A stretch of DNA of 64,000 bases from positions 100,143 to 164,142 of the forward strand of contig NZ_LN623543.1 of NCBI RefSeq assembly GCF_000826065.2, in the 5' to 3' direction. The position numbers and the translations under genes were made by a program. The stretch comes from Tessaracoccus massiliensis. GTDB taxonomy: Bacteria > Actinomycetota > Actinomycetes > Propionibacteriales > Propionibacteriaceae. How positions within the stretch are numbered: the stretch's first letter is position 1; the number at the start of each line of letters is the position of its first letter. Under the pieces are notes generated by a model. It saw only the letters and a list, made by a program, of their open reading frames with translations. It made no database searches and had not been told where the DNA came from. Below, piece by piece: positions 21,289-30,931 of this stretch.

Positions 21289-22437
21289 ATGGCGAAGAAG
21301 ATCTGGACCCCGATCGCCGCAGGCCTCAGCGCGCTCGCGCTGCTCGGGGGCATGGCCGTGGCCACCGCGCTGGACAAGAACGACGTGACGGTGGTGGTGG
21401 ACGGGGTTGCCTCCACCATCGCCGTGCGCGAGGACACCGTCGCGGAGGTGCTCGCCCTCGAGGGCATCGAACCCGGCCCCCATGACGTGGTGCTGCCCGC
21501 TCCGGAGACTCAGATCAGCGACGGAACCGAGATCAGCATCGCCTACGCCCGGCCGCTCGAGGTCACGATCGACGGCGAGGAGCGCGAGATCTGGACGACG
21601 GCGAAGAACGTGGGCGACGCGCTGAAGATGCTGCGGCTCGACGCCGCGGATTCGAAGCTTTCCGCGTCCCGTTCGGATGCCATCGGGCGTGAGGGCCTGT
21701 CGGTCGACATCCTCACCGCCAAGGATTTCACCGTCACCGCCGCGGGCGTCGCCACCCCGGTGCGGCTCGCCGGCACCGTCGCGGAGGCCCTCGCCGAGCA
21801 GGGCATCGAGCCCGACGCTGACGACAAGGTCTCCCCGGCCCCCGAGACGCTCCTCGAGGACGGCATGGAGATCGTCTACATCAACGTCGAGGTCAAGGAG
21901 TCCATCAAGCTGGTCCCGATCGACTTCGAGAAGACCACCGTCGAGTCGGACAAGCTGCTCAAGGGCAGGCGCGAGGTCACCACCAAGGGAATCCCCGGCG
22001 AGACCCGCGAGACCTACACCGACGTCTACGAGGACGGCGTGCTCGTGTCCTCCGCGCTGGCCGAATCTGTGGTGTCCAAGCAGCCGGTCCACCAGGTGAC
22101 CACAGTGGGCACGAAGGAGCCCCCGAAGCCTGACCCGGCTCCCGAGGCGGAGGCGCCAGCCACCTCGTCCGGTAGGCCCTCCTCCGGCAAGCCGCTGGAC
22201 CTGAGCCGGGCGGCGATGTGGGACAGGATCGCGCGCTGCGAGTCGACCAACCGCTGGAACATCAACACCGGCAACGGCTACTACGGCGGGCTCCAGTTCA
22301 ACCTCGCCACCTGGCGCTCCGTGGGCGGCACCGATTTCGCGGCCTACCCGCACCAGGCCACCCGCGAGGAGCAGATCACCGTGGCCAACCGCCTGTACGC
22401 GCAGCGCGGGTTGCAGCCTTGGGGCTGCAAGCCCTGA
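21289..22437 (+). CDS. rpf: Resuscitation-promoting factor (RpfB-type) with DUF348 and G5 domains
   Basis: Secreted or membrane-anchored muralytic factor, 382 aa. An N-terminal hydrophobic segment (about 7-27) serves as signal or anchor. Three DUF348 repeats follow (about 30-75, 85-150, 155-200), then a G5 domain (about 205-280), a Pro/Glu-rich linker and the C-terminal Rpf lysozyme-like domain (about 305-382) with the catalytic glutamate in RIARCEST and the GYYGGLQF motif. Domain order matches RpfB. RpfB is commonly linked to ksgA and ispE in actinobacteria, so its place inside the nusA-ylxR interval is unusual. Confidence 0.93.
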   Translation: MAKKIWTPIAAGLSALALLGGMAVATALDKNDVTVVVDGVASTIAVREDTVAEVLALEGIEPGPHDVVLPAPETQISDGTEISIAYARPLEVTIDGEEREIWTTAKNVGDALKMLRLDAADSKLSASRSDAIGREGLSVDILTAKDFTVTAAGVATPVRLAGTVAEALAEQGIEPDADDKVSPAPETLLEDGMEIVYINVEVKESIKLVPIDFEKTTVESDKLLKGRREVTTKGIPGETRETYTDVYEDGVLVSSALAESVVSKQPVHQVTTVGTKEPPKPDPAPEAEAPATSSGRPSSGKPLDLSRAAMWDRIARCESTNRWNINTGNGYYGGLQFNLATWRSVGGTDFAAYPHQATREEQITVANRLYAQRGLQPWGCKP

Positions 22438-22460
22438 TCCGAGGCTTGAACCGTCGGTAG

Positions 22461-23002
22461 GGTGCGCTCTCGAGCGACAGCGTGCGCCTGTTCGAAGGCA
22501 CGCGCGCGTCCATCGGTGAGCTCGCCTTCGACGAGGACACCCCACCGCCGCTGATGAAGTGCCCACCGACCGGGACCATCAGACCCACCTGCAGAGCTCG
22601 CCGCAGAGCCGCGGGGGAGACGCGGCGAACTTCCATGGCCACGGTGGCGACTCCGACGCGGCCGCCGTCGACCTGGAGCGCTTCTTCCGCCACGTGGCGG
22701 CCGGTGTGGACGAAGTCCTCGGAAAAGGGGCCGAACGTCCGCTGATCCTTGCCGGCGTTGCCGAGCACGGCGCCACCTTCCGGTCGATCAGCTCACGCCG
22801 CAACATCGTCGAGCAGATGGTCACGGGCAACTCGGAGCACCTCAGCGCGCAGGACCTGCACGAGAAGGCGTGGCCCATCGCGGAGGAGGTGCTGCGGGCC
22901 GATGACGCCGAACTGACGGACCGCTACAACCAGCTCGTCGGCACGGGCAAGGCCTCCGATGACGTGGCCTACATCGCGACCGCCCCGGTCACGGAGCGGT
23001 AA
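22461..23002 (+). pseudogene. Truncated and frameshifted baeRF-like (bacterial release-factor-1-like) gene
   Basis: Remnant of a family related to archaeo-eukaryotic release factors. From 22461 one frame reads ALSSDSVRLFEGTRASIGEL. Similarity then passes to another frame after about 22560, giving FHGHGGDSDAAAVDLERFF, RPLILAGVAEHGATFRSIS and SEHLSAQDLHEKAWPI before a TAA at 23002. These blocks are in the family order, but the N-terminal half is missing, since an in-frame stop directly precedes the fragment, and the middle is frameshifted. The family assignment rests on motif recall and should be confirmed by search. No intact product is expected. Confidence 0.6.
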
Positions 23003-23047
23003 CGCCACTTTGGGGTGGAGGCCCGCGGCGATTACCATGGCTGGGCC

Positions 23048-24913
23048 ATGACTGTTCTCCGCGCGTTCACCTCGCGTTCACCCATCGGACGCCGGCCATG
23101 GGGACGCCTCGCCGTCCTCATGGTCCCGTTCGCCGTCCTCGGGGTCTGGCTGAAGGCCATCCGGATCGACCGGTTCTTCCCGCGCGCGGAGTTCGGCGAC
23201 TTCCTGGTCAAGCTGTCCTCAGACATCGCCTTCGGGCTGTTCTGGGGCCTGCTGTGGGCGGTGATCCTGCTGTACGTCCGTCGGCCACGTTTACGCTCGG
23301 TGGTGCTCTACCTGGCACAGCTTCTCACCGGGCTCGTCGGCATCTACCAGGTGCTCAACCACGCCTATGTCATGCGGACCGGCAACCCGTTGACCCCCTC
23401 CCAGATGGCGTTGGCCTTCGAAGAGGCGGAGGCTCTTTCCGGGCTCCTGGGGGCCGAGGTCGACTCACTGACGATCGGTCTCCTGCTCGGCGTGGTGCTG
23501 TGGGCGGCGTTCGCGCCGCTGCTGCTGGGCGGTCTGGTGCAGGGCGCCTTCCGGCGCCGGGCGAGCACCACCGTCCGGCGGGCCAGCCTCGCCGGCGTCG
23601 TGGTGCTCCTGTTGGCTGCCACGTGGACCGCCCCCACCGCCTCCGCAGCCTTCTCCCTGGCCCCGCCGGTGCAACTGGCCGTCTCGCCCATCCGTGAGGC
23701 GTCGGCCTACCCCGAGGAGCACGCCTCCGTCGGTCCGCTCCCGGATCCCGCCTCGACCAGGCTCGTGCCGAGGGAGGGTGAGCGGCAACGCAACGTGGTG
23801 ATCATCACCCTCGAATCGCAGCGCGACATGAGCACGTTCCCCGAGACCCGCCAGCCGGTCACCCCTGTGCTCGACGCGCTGGCCGAGCAGAGCACCCGGC
23901 CCAAGCGCGGCTACACCGTGCTCCCACACACCTCGAAGTCCCTCGTCGCCATCCACTGCGGCATGATCCCGCCCGCGGACAGCGACAACACCGAAGCCGA
24001 CGAGGATGGGCTCCCGCAACGCTGCCTCCCGGAGCTTCTGGTGGAACAGGGCTACGACAGCGCTTTCTTCCAGTCCGCCACGGAACACTTCGAACGCCGG
24101 CGCCACACCGTGGCCAACCTCGGGTTCGAGAAGTTCACCCCCGTCGACGAGATGGACAAGGTGGGCTTCAGCAAGGCCAACTACTTCGGCTACGAGGACG
24201 ACATCATGCTCGAGCCGGCCAGGCGGTGGCTCGAGTCCAACGACGGACCGTTCGCGCTGACGTTCCTCACCGTCAGCGGCCACCACGACTACGAACTGCC
24301 GGACTATGAGCCCATCGACTTCGTGGACCGCCAGGTGGTCAACAAGTACCTCAACGCCATCCACGTGCAGGACCGCTTCGTCGGCAATGTCATCGAGTTG
24401 TTCAAGGAGATGGGCCTCTACGAGGACACCGTCTTCGTGATCACGGGAGACCACGGCGAGGGCTTCGGGGAGCATCGCCTCTACCAGCACGACAACACCA
24501 TCTACGAAGAGGGCGTGCGGATCCCCATGATGATCCACGACCCGCAGCGGGCGCCGGAACTCATCGACGGGCCCGCCAACCAGCTGGCCCTGTTCCCGAC
24601 CACCGTCGAAGCACTGGGCTTCGACCTGGCCGGCGACGTTGAGTACCAGCCGTCGTTCTACAGCGGCGAGCCGCAGGACCCGGTCGTGGTGAGCTGCTGG
24701 GTCCGGGGCAGGTGCACCGCCGTCTACGACGGTGACCGCAAGCTCATCCACCACTTCGGCGACCGGCGCGACGAGGTCTTCGATGTGGTCGCCGACCCCT
24801 TCGAGCGCACCGACCTCATCACGCAGACCGATGAGGAATGGATCGAGGACCTGCGAGCCAAGGCCGTGGGCTGGTACCTCGACGGCGAACGCTGGTACGG
24901 CGAGCTGCGCTAG
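23048..24913 (+). CDS. LtaS-like membrane sulfatase-fold phosphotransferase
   Basis: Membrane enzyme of 621 aa. About four or five hydrophobic segments (residues about 20-40, 55-75, 90-110, 140-165, 185-205) are followed by an extracellular alkaline-phosphatase/sulfatase-fold domain (about 245-600). Metal and catalytic motifs: VVIITLES, the candidate nucleophile Thr in PHTSKS (as in lipoteichoic acid synthase), VSGHHDY and ITGDHGEGFGEH. No sulfatase CxPxR motif is seen, so phosphoglycerol or phosphoethanolamine transfer to a cell-envelope polymer is more likely than sulfate hydrolysis. It lies between nusA and ylxR. The ATG at 23048 has TACCAT 9 bases upstream. Confidence 0.8.
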   Translation: MTVLRAFTSRSPIGRRPWGRLAVLMVPFAVLGVWLKAIRIDRFFPRAEFGDFLVKLSSDIAFGLFWGLLWAVILLYVRRPRLRSVVLYLAQLLTGLVGIYQVLNHAYVMRTGNPLTPSQMALAFEEAEALSGLLGAEVDSLTIGLLLGVVLWAAFAPLLLGGLVQGAFRRRASTTVRRASLAGVVVLLLAATWTAPTASAAFSLAPPVQLAVSPIREASAYPEEHASVGPLPDPASTRLVPREGERQRNVVIITLESQRDMSTFPETRQPVTPVLDALAEQSTRPKRGYTVLPHTSKSLVAIHCGMIPPADSDNTEADEDGLPQRCLPELLVEQGYDSAFFQSATEHFERRRHTVANLGFEKFTPVDEMDKVGFSKANYFGYEDDIMLEPARRWLESNDGPFALTFLTVSGHHDYELPDYEPIDFVDRQVVNKYLNAIHVQDRFVGNVIELFKEMGLYEDTVFVITGDHGEGFGEHRLYQHDNTIYEEGVRIPMMIHDPQRAPELIDGPANQLALFPTTVEALGFDLAGDVEYQPSFYSGEPQDPVVVSCWVRGRCTAVYDGDRKLIHHFGDRRDEVFDVVADPFERTDLITQTDEEWIEDLRAKAVGWYLDGERWYGELR

Positions 24914-24921
24914 CGGGGCAC

Positions 24922-24927
24922 TAGGCT
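24922..24927 (+). promoter_or_regulatory. -10 element of a probable leaderless promoter (ylxR)
   Basis: TAGGCT 7 bases before the ylxR GTG. Since the usual upstream partner nusA is 3.7 kb away, this promoter may restart the operon. Confidence 0.55.
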
Positions 24928-24934
24928 GAGCGCC

Positions 24935-25198
24935 GTGAACCCGCAACGCACCTGCATCGGCTGCCGCGCCGTCGACGATCAAGGCTCGCTGATCCGCCTC
25001 GTGCGTCAGGGCGACGTTGTCGTCGACGCGACGAACCCGCGCCTCCCCGGCCGCGGTGCCTACCTGCACCCAGGGTGCCTGGGCGTGGCTGAGCGTCGCC
25101 AGGCGGTGCGTAGGGCCTTCGGGCCCGGGGCCGAACTCGCTCCGTCAACCAGGGAGGCGATCCGGCCAAGTGGAAGCGGCGGCCCCGACACGTTATGA
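24935..25198 (+). CDS. ylxR: YlxR (DUF448) nucleic-acid-binding protein
   Basis: Small 87-aa basic protein of the YlxR family, proposed to bind RNA or act as a regulator, normally encoded between nusA and infB. Family motifs are RTCIGCR near the N-terminus and RLPGRGAYLHPGCL in the middle. GTG start with a leaderless -10. The C-terminal 20 residues (Ser/Gly/Pro) are not conserved. The infB -10 hexamer overlaps its stop codon. Confidence 0.93.
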   Translation: MNPQRTCIGCRAVDDQGSLIRLVRQGDVVVDATNPRLPGRGAYLHPGCLGVAERRQAVRRAFGPGAELAPSTREAIRPSGSGGPDTL

Positions 25199-25199
25199 T
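25194..25199 (+). promoter_or_regulatory. Candidate -10 element for infB
   Basis: TATGAT, a good -10, overlapping the ylxR stop codon. No good -35 is seen at 16-18 bp. It would give infB a leader of about 150 nt that includes a possible hairpin at 25204-25228 (GTGG...CCAC with an inner GCGC/GCGC). Confidence 0.4.
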
Positions 25200-25358
25200 G
25201 GTGGGTGGCTTGCGCGGTTGCGCGGCCACATCGTTCCCCGCCCAGTAGGGCGTCAACCAGAAGGTGGGCTGAATGCTCATGACCACTCGATGAGTACCCA
25301 ACGATGACCAAGTAACACTAGGTCCGTGCCTTGGAGGTCGGGCCGCTGAAGGAGAGTA

Positions 25359-27961
25359 GTGGCAAAGCCTCGCGTCCATGAGATCGCCAAGGAAATCGGA
25401 AAGACCAGCAAGGAACTGCTGAGCTGGCTGGGTGAAAACGGAGAATACGTCCGTGGCCCGTCCTCGACGCTGGAAGCACCTGTCGTGCGCCGCGTCCGGG
25501 AAGCGTTCGCCGCCAAGGCCGACGCCCCCGCTGAGGAGAAGCAGTCCAAGCCCGCCCCGAAGGCACCGGCCAAGAAGGCCGAGCCCGCAGGGGAGACCAA
25601 GACCGACCTGCCGGTGGCCACCCCCGGTGCGCCGGATCCCAGCGCGCTCCGCGCCCCGGCAACAACCCCTTCGCCCCCTCGCAGGGCATGGGCACGCAGC
25701 AGCGTCGTGGGCCCCGCCCCGACGGCGCACCTCGCCGCGAGGGCGGCGCTCCTCGTCCCGGTGGCACCGGTGGTCTCCCGTCGATGCCGCGCCCCGGTGG
25801 CACGGGCGGCGTGCCCGGCATGCCGCGCCCCAACCCGGCGATGATGCCCAAGCAGGCCAACCCTGCGCTCGGTAAGGCCGGTCGTGGCCGCGGCGGTGCA
25901 GGAGCCGGCGCTGGTGGCCGTGGTCGTCCCGGTGGCGGCGGCGGTCGTCCCGGCGGCGGTGCACCCGGTTTCGGTGGCCCCATGGGCGGTGGCCCCGGTG
26001 GCGGACGTCCCGGTGGCGGTGGCCGTGGCCGCGGTGGCACCCAGGGTGCCTTCGGCCGTGGCGGCAGCGGAGCGGGCCGTCGTCGCAAGTCCAGGAAGCA
26101 GCGCAGGCAAGAGTTCGACCAGATGGAGGCGCCCGCGATCGGCGGCGTGCGCGTCCGCAAGGGCGACGGGCAGACCGTCCGGCTGCGCCGTGGCGCGTCG
26201 CTGACGGATCTCGCCGAGAAGATCGGCGTCGAGCCGGCCTCCCTCGTACAGGTGCTGTTCCACCTGGGCGAGATGGTCACCGCGACCCAGTCGGTTGCCG
26301 ACGACACGCTCGAGGTGCTGGGCGCCGAGCTCGATTACAACATCGAGGTCGTCTCGCCCGAGGACGAGGACCGCGAACTGCTCGAGAGCTTCGACCTGGA
26401 GTTCGGCGAGGACATCGGTGACGAGGATGACCTGGAGGCCCGTCCTCCGGTCGTGACCGTCATGGGCCACGTCGACCACGGTAAGACGCGCCTGCTGGAT
26501 TCGCTGCGGCACGCCAACGTCATCGCCGGCGAGGCCGGCGGCATCACCCAGGCCATCGGTGCCTACCAGGTCGAGACCGAGGTCGACGATCAGGAGCGCC
26601 GGATCACGTTCATCGACACCCCGGGTCACGAGGCGTTCACCGCCATGCGTGCCCGCGGCGCGAAGTCCACGGACATCGCGGTGCTCGTGGTGGCCGCAGA
26701 CGACGGCGTGATGCCGCAGACCATCGAGGCGTTGAACCACGCCCAGGCTGCGGACGTGCCGATCGTGGTGGCCGTCAACAAGGTCGACAAGGAGACCGCT
26801 GATCCCACGCGTGTGCGTGGCCAGCTCTCCGAGTACGGCCTGGTGCCCGAGGAATACGGCGGCGACACGCAGTTCGTCGACGTGTCCGCGGCGACCGGCC
26901 AGGGCCTGCAGGATCTGTTGGAAGCCATCGTGCTGACCGCAGACGCCGCGCTGGACCTGCGCGCGAACCCCGACATGCCCGCCCAGGGTGTGGCGATCGA
27001 GGCGCACCTCGACAAGGGTCGCGGCCCCGTGGCCACCGTCCTGGTGCACCGTGGCACGCTGCGCATCGGCGACTCGATCGTCGCAGGCTCGGCCCACGGC
27101 CGCGTCCGCGCGCTGATCAACGACCAGGGTGAGAACCTCACCGAGGCGCCGCCCTCGATGCCGGTCCAGGTGCTCGGCCTCACGTCGGTGCCCGGTGCAG
27201 GCGACAACTTCCTGGTTGTCGACGACGACCGCATGGCCCGCCAGATCGCGGACAAGCGTGAGGCCCGCATGCGTGCGGCCCAGCAGGCCAAGTCCGGCCG
27301 CCGCAAGACGCTCGACCAGTTGTTCGAGCAGCTCGAGAAGGGCGAGACGCAGGAACTGCTGCTCATCCTCAAGGGCGATGGCGCCGGTTCCGTGGAGGCC
27401 CTCGAAGATGCCCTCAGCGGCATCGAGGTGGGCGACGAGGTCTCGCTGCGCGTCATCGACCGCGGTGTCGGTGCCATCACCGAGACCAACGTGTCGCTGG
27501 CTGCCGCGTCGAAGGCCGTCATCATCGGCTTCAACGTGCGGCCCACGCCGCACGCGGCCCAGATGGCGGACCGCGAGAACGTCGACATCCGCTTCTACTC
27601 GGTGATCTACGCCGCGATCGACGAGATCGAGGCTGCGCTCAAGGGCATGCTCAAGCCGATCTACAAGGAAGAGGTCCGCGGCCAGGCGGAGATCCGCGAG
27701 GTGTTCCGTTCCTCCAAGTTCGGCAACATCGCCGGTTGCATGGTCACCGACGGCACCATCAAGCGCAACGCCAAGGCGCGTCTGCTGCGCGAAGGTGTGG
27801 TCGTGTCCGAGACGTCCGTGGCGTCGCTGCGGCGCGAGAAGGACGACGCCACGGAGGTCCGCGAAGGTTTCGAGTGCGGTATCACGCTCTCGAACTACAA
27901 CGACATCAAGATCGGTGACGTCATCGAGACGTTCGAGATGGTGGAAGTGGAGCGCGACTGA
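25359..27961 (+). CDS. infB: Translation initiation factor IF-2, with an apparent one-base frameshift near 25641
   Basis: GTPase that delivers initiator tRNA. The N-terminal IF2 domain ([20 protein letters not shown]) begins at the GTG at 25359, after GAAGGAGAG. The Pro/Arg/Gly-rich linker and the whole catalytic part lie in a different frame: G1 [14 protein letters not shown]3 DTPGHEAF, G4 NKVDK, then domains II-IV to 27961. In the first frame, PGAPDPSAL stops looking like IF2 exactly where the other frame reads [16 protein letters not shown]. One extra A at about 25641 (CCCAGCGC to CCCAAGCGC) restores a continuous 867-aa protein (PDPKRAPRPG). IF2 is essential, so a sequencing or assembly error is the likeliest cause. 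Confidence 0.9.
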
Positions 27962-28395
27962 TGGTTGGACCCCGTAACGCGAAGCTGGCAGATCAGATCA
28001 AGGTCATCCTGGCCTCGACGATCGACCGGCGTGTCAAGGATCCCCGCCTGGGCTTCGTCACGATCACCGAGGTGAGGCTGACCGGTGACAACCGGGAGGC
28101 CACCGCCTTCTACACGGTGCTCGGCGACGACGAGGCCCACGCGGGCAGCGCTGCGGCGCTGGAATCGGCCAAGGGCATGCTGCGTTCCACCGTGGGCCAG
28201 CAGTTGGGTATGAAGTTCACGCCCACGCTCGAGTTCGTGCTCGACGCCACGCCGGAGACGGCGCGTCATATCGAAGACCTCCTCGCGCAGGTGCAGGCCA
28301 AGGACGCGGAGGCGGCGGCAGCCGCCGCCGGTAAGACGTTCGCCGGCGAGGCGGATCCCTACCGTAAGCCGCGCGAAGACGCCGAAGAAGAGTGA
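27961..28395 (+). CDS. rbfA: Ribosome-binding factor A
   Basis: KH-fold 30S assembly and cold-adaptation factor. The 144-aa protein has [19 protein letters not shown] and the C-terminal TPTLEFVLD block. The Ala/Glu-rich tail after residue 115 is common in actinobacteria. Its ATG shares one base with the infB stop, and its stop overlaps the truB GTG by 4 bases. Confidence 0.95.
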   Translation: MVGPRNAKLADQIKVILASTIDRRVKDPRLGFVTITEVRLTGDNREATAFYTVLGDDEAHAGSAAALESAKGMLRSTVGQQLGMKFTPTLEFVLDATPETARHIEDLLAQVQAKDAEAAAAAAGKTFAGEADPYRKPREDAEEE

Positions 28396-29270
28396 GTAAC
28401 GCACAACCGGCCGCCACCTCGGGGCTGGTGATCGTCGACAAGCAGTCGGGGGTCACCTCGCACCAGGTGGTCGGCCGGTTGCGCCGTCTCCTGGGCACCC
28501 GCAAGATCGGCCACGCCGGCACGCTGGATCCCATGGCCACCGGCGTGCTGATCCTGGGCGTCAACCGGGCCACGCGCATGCTGGGGCACCTCGCGCTGCA
28601 CGACAAGCGCTACCTCGCCACCGTGCGGCTCGGCGAGTCCTCGCACACCGATGACGCTGAGGGTGACGTCATCCCGGTGGCCGACGCCTCTGGCCTGACC
28701 GCGCAACAGGTGGAGGCCGCGGCAGCACCGCTGCGCGGCGACATCCTGCAGCGCCCCAGTTCCGTCTCCGCCATCAAGGTGGACGGCAAGCGCTCCTACG
28801 CCCGCGTCCGCGCGGGGGAGGACGTGGCGCTTCCCGAGCGGCCCGTGACGGTCTCGCGGCTCGACATCCTCGATGTGCGCGCCGCCGGGGAGTGCCTCGA
28901 GGTCGACATCGACGTGGAGTGCTCTTCCGGCACCTACATCCGGGCGCTCGCCCGCGATCTCGGCGAAGCCCTGGGTGTGGGCGGACACCTCACGGCGCTG
29001 CGTCGCACCCGCATCGGCGGCTACTCGCTCGACGACGCCGTGACGCTGGGCGACGAGGCGCCGCACCTGATGCCCATGGCGGAGGCCGCCAGGTTGAGCT
29101 TCCCCGTCGTGACGCTCACGGAGGAGCAGGCACGCGACGTCGGCTACGGCCGCGCCCTGGCCCGCCCCGTCCCTGCGTCACCCACGGGCATGCTCGCCCC
29201 GGGCGGCGACCTGCTGGCGCTGTACCAGCCCGACGGCGAAGGCAGCCGGCCGCTTGCGGTCCTGGTGTGA
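28392..29270 (+). CDS. truB: tRNA pseudouridine-55 synthase
   Basis: Makes pseudouridine at position 55 in the T-arm of tRNAs. The 292-aa protein has the catalytic aspartate 46 in [23 protein letters not shown] and [15 protein letters not shown]. The C-terminal PUA-like region is short, as in other actinobacterial TruB. GTG start, coupled to rbfA. Confidence 0.96.
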   Translation: MSNAQPAATSGLVIVDKQSGVTSHQVVGRLRRLLGTRKIGHAGTLDPMATGVLILGVNRATRMLGHLALHDKRYLATVRLGESSHTDDAEGDVIPVADASGLTAQQVEAAAAPLRGDILQRPSSVSAIKVDGKRSYARVRAGEDVALPERPVTVSRLDILDVRAAGECLEVDIDVECSSGTYIRALARDLGEALGVGGHLTALRRTRIGGYSLDDAVTLGDEAPHLMPMAEAARLSFPVVTLTEEQARDVGYGRALARPVPASPTGMLAPGGDLLALYQPDGEGSRPLAVLV

Positions 29271-29303
29271 GGCGTGCCAGATTTGGCCACTGTGGAGACT
29301 CCC

Positions 29304-30230
29304 ATGACTGAGACAGTGGTCGTGATCGGCAACTTCGATGGCGTACACACCGGACACCAACGTGTGCTGGCCGAGGCCGTCCGCGACGTGGATCACCCGC
29401 TCGTGGTGGTGACGTTCTGGCCCCACCCGGTGACCGTGCTGCGCCCGGGCAGCGCCCCGAAGCTCCTCAGCGACCTCCGCTCGCGCATCGACCTGCTCAA
29501 GCAGGCGGGCGCGCACGAGGTGCGCGTGATCCGCTTCGGCGACGAGGTGGCCAACCTGTCGCCGGCCGAATTCGTGGAACGCTTCCTCGCGCCCCTGCAT
29601 CCCGTGCGGATCGTCGTGGGGGAGAACTTCCGCTTCGGGCGTGGCGCGTCGGGCGACGTCGACACGCTGGCAGCGCTGGGGGAGGGCCGGTTCGAGGTTC
29701 GCCCTCTGCCGTTGTCAGCCATCGACGACGAGATCTCCTGCTCCACCGGCATCCGGCAGCTGCTCGGCGAGGGGGATGTGGCCACCGCGGCCCAGCACCT
29801 GGGCAGACCCTTCCGGTTCCGGGGCGTCGTGGTGGTAGGAGACCAGCGGGGCCGCGAACTGGGCTTCCCCACCGCCAACCTCACCGTGCCGCGCGACATG
29901 ATCGTGCCGGCCGACGGCGTGTACGCCGGGTGGCTGACCAACCTCGACGAGCCGGGAACTGAGCCCATGCCGGCTGCGATCTCGGTGGGCACCAACCCCA
30001 CGTTCGACGGCGCTGACCATCGCGTGGAGAGCTACGTGCTGGACCGCACTGACCTGGAGTTGTACGGCGCAGAGATCGCCGTGGATTTCGTGGCGCGGTT
30101 GCGTGGCCAGGTGCGCTTCGACGGGATCGACGCGCTCATCGCCCAGATGGGCGACGACGTGGCGGCCACGCGCCGCGCGCTGGGTCAGACGCGCCAGGGT
30201 GAGAGCGCGCCGCGCAGCAGCGTCCTGTAA
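29304..30230 (+). CDS. ribF: Bifunctional riboflavin kinase/FAD synthetase
   Basis: Converts riboflavin to FMN and FAD. In 308 aa, the N-terminal adenylyltransferase domain (VVIGNFDGVHTGHQ; FRFGRGASGD) is followed by the C-terminal riboflavin-kinase domain (RGRELGFPTANL; SVGTNPTFDG). ATG 29304 is preferred because GTGGAG lies 7 bases upstream; a GTG at 29274 in the same frame is possible and adds 10 residues. It follows truB as in most bacteria. Its last 46 bases overlap the convergent TetR gene. Confidence 0.94.
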   Translation: MTETVVVIGNFDGVHTGHQRVLAEAVRDVDHPLVVVTFWPHPVTVLRPGSAPKLLSDLRSRIDLLKQAGAHEVRVIRFGDEVANLSPAEFVERFLAPLHPVRIVVGENFRFGRGASGDVDTLAALGEGRFEVRPLPLSAIDDEISCSTGIRQLLGEGDVATAAQHLGRPFRFRGVVVVGDQRGRELGFPTANLTVPRDMIVPADGVYAGWLTNLDEPGTEPMPAAISVGTNPTFDGADHRVESYVLDRTDLELYGAEIAVDFVARLRGQVRFDGIDALIAQMGDDVAATRRALGQTRQGESAPRSSVL

Positions 30231-30778
30231 TCCGGGCCCTCGCCGGGCGTGCCCTCGCTGAGGAGCGAATGCTCCAACAACCCGTCGAGTTCCAGCGACA
30301 CGTAGCCGTGGACGGAGGCCCACAGCTGGGTGACGATCGCGCGGGGGTTGCCCTCCAGCTTGCCGGCGTCGATGCAGCGCTGCACGGTCAGCAGGAGAGG
30401 CTCTACGGTGGAACGGGTGCGCTCCAGCACCTCCTCCGGGGAGGTGTGCCGCTGGCCGAACATCACCGGGTACATCTGAGGGTTGTCCAGGGCCCACGTG
30501 CGGTAGGCCAGGCCCATGTCGCGTAGATCCGTGACGGGGTCGTCGGTTTCCGCCACGGTGGTGGCGCCGGCAAAGCTGGCGATGGCGCGCTGATAAACGG
30601 CATCGAGGAGAGCATCGCGGGAGCCGTACAGAGAGTAGATCGCCGATGTCGACGTGCCGGCAGCCTGTGTGATGCGACGCAGACTCAACGCGTCGGGACC
30701 CTCCCGCCCCACGATTGTGGTGGCCTCGTCCAGAAGCCTCTCGGCCAATGCCTCGTCATGAACTCGGGGGCGCGCCAT
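30185..30778 (-). CDS. TetR family transcriptional regulator (WHG-type C-terminal domain)
   Basis: One-component regulator of 197 aa. The N-terminal helix-turn-helix spans about residues 10-55 (LRRITQAAGTSTSAIYSLYG). The ligand domain contains WASVHGY, typical of the TetR C-terminal WHG group. Ligand and targets are unknown, and neither neighbour is an obvious effector gene. The start MARPRVHDEA at 30778 is the best fit; the frame extends upstream, but those residues are not TetR-like. Overlaps the ribF 3' end by 46 bases, tail to tail. Confidence 0.85.
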   Translation of the reverse strand: MARPRVHDEALAERLLDEATTIVGREGPDALSLRRITQAAGTSTSAIYSLYGSRDALLDAVYQRAIASFAGATTVAETDDPVTDLRDMGLAYRTWALDNPQMYPVMFGQRHTSPEEVLERTRSTVEPLLLTVQRCIDAGKLEGNPRAIVTQLWASVHGYVSLELDGLLEHSLLSEGTPGEGPDYRTLLRGALSPWRV

Positions 30779-30931
30779 ATCGACCAGCCCTTCCTCACCT
30801 TGATCACCCAGAAATGGACAAACGGATCGATCACATCGCGTCGTCCTGAACAACTTAGCCAGGCTAGTGCATGCTTGCAATGGCGTTCGCTCAGGCTTCG
30901 GTCAGAAATCGCTCAGAGAGTGACCATGAGC

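Noticed and set aside
25600..25700. Programmed ribosomal frameshift in infB
   Set aside because: No slippery heptamer or downstream pseudoknot is evident, and the shift is repaired by one base, which fits a sequence error better.
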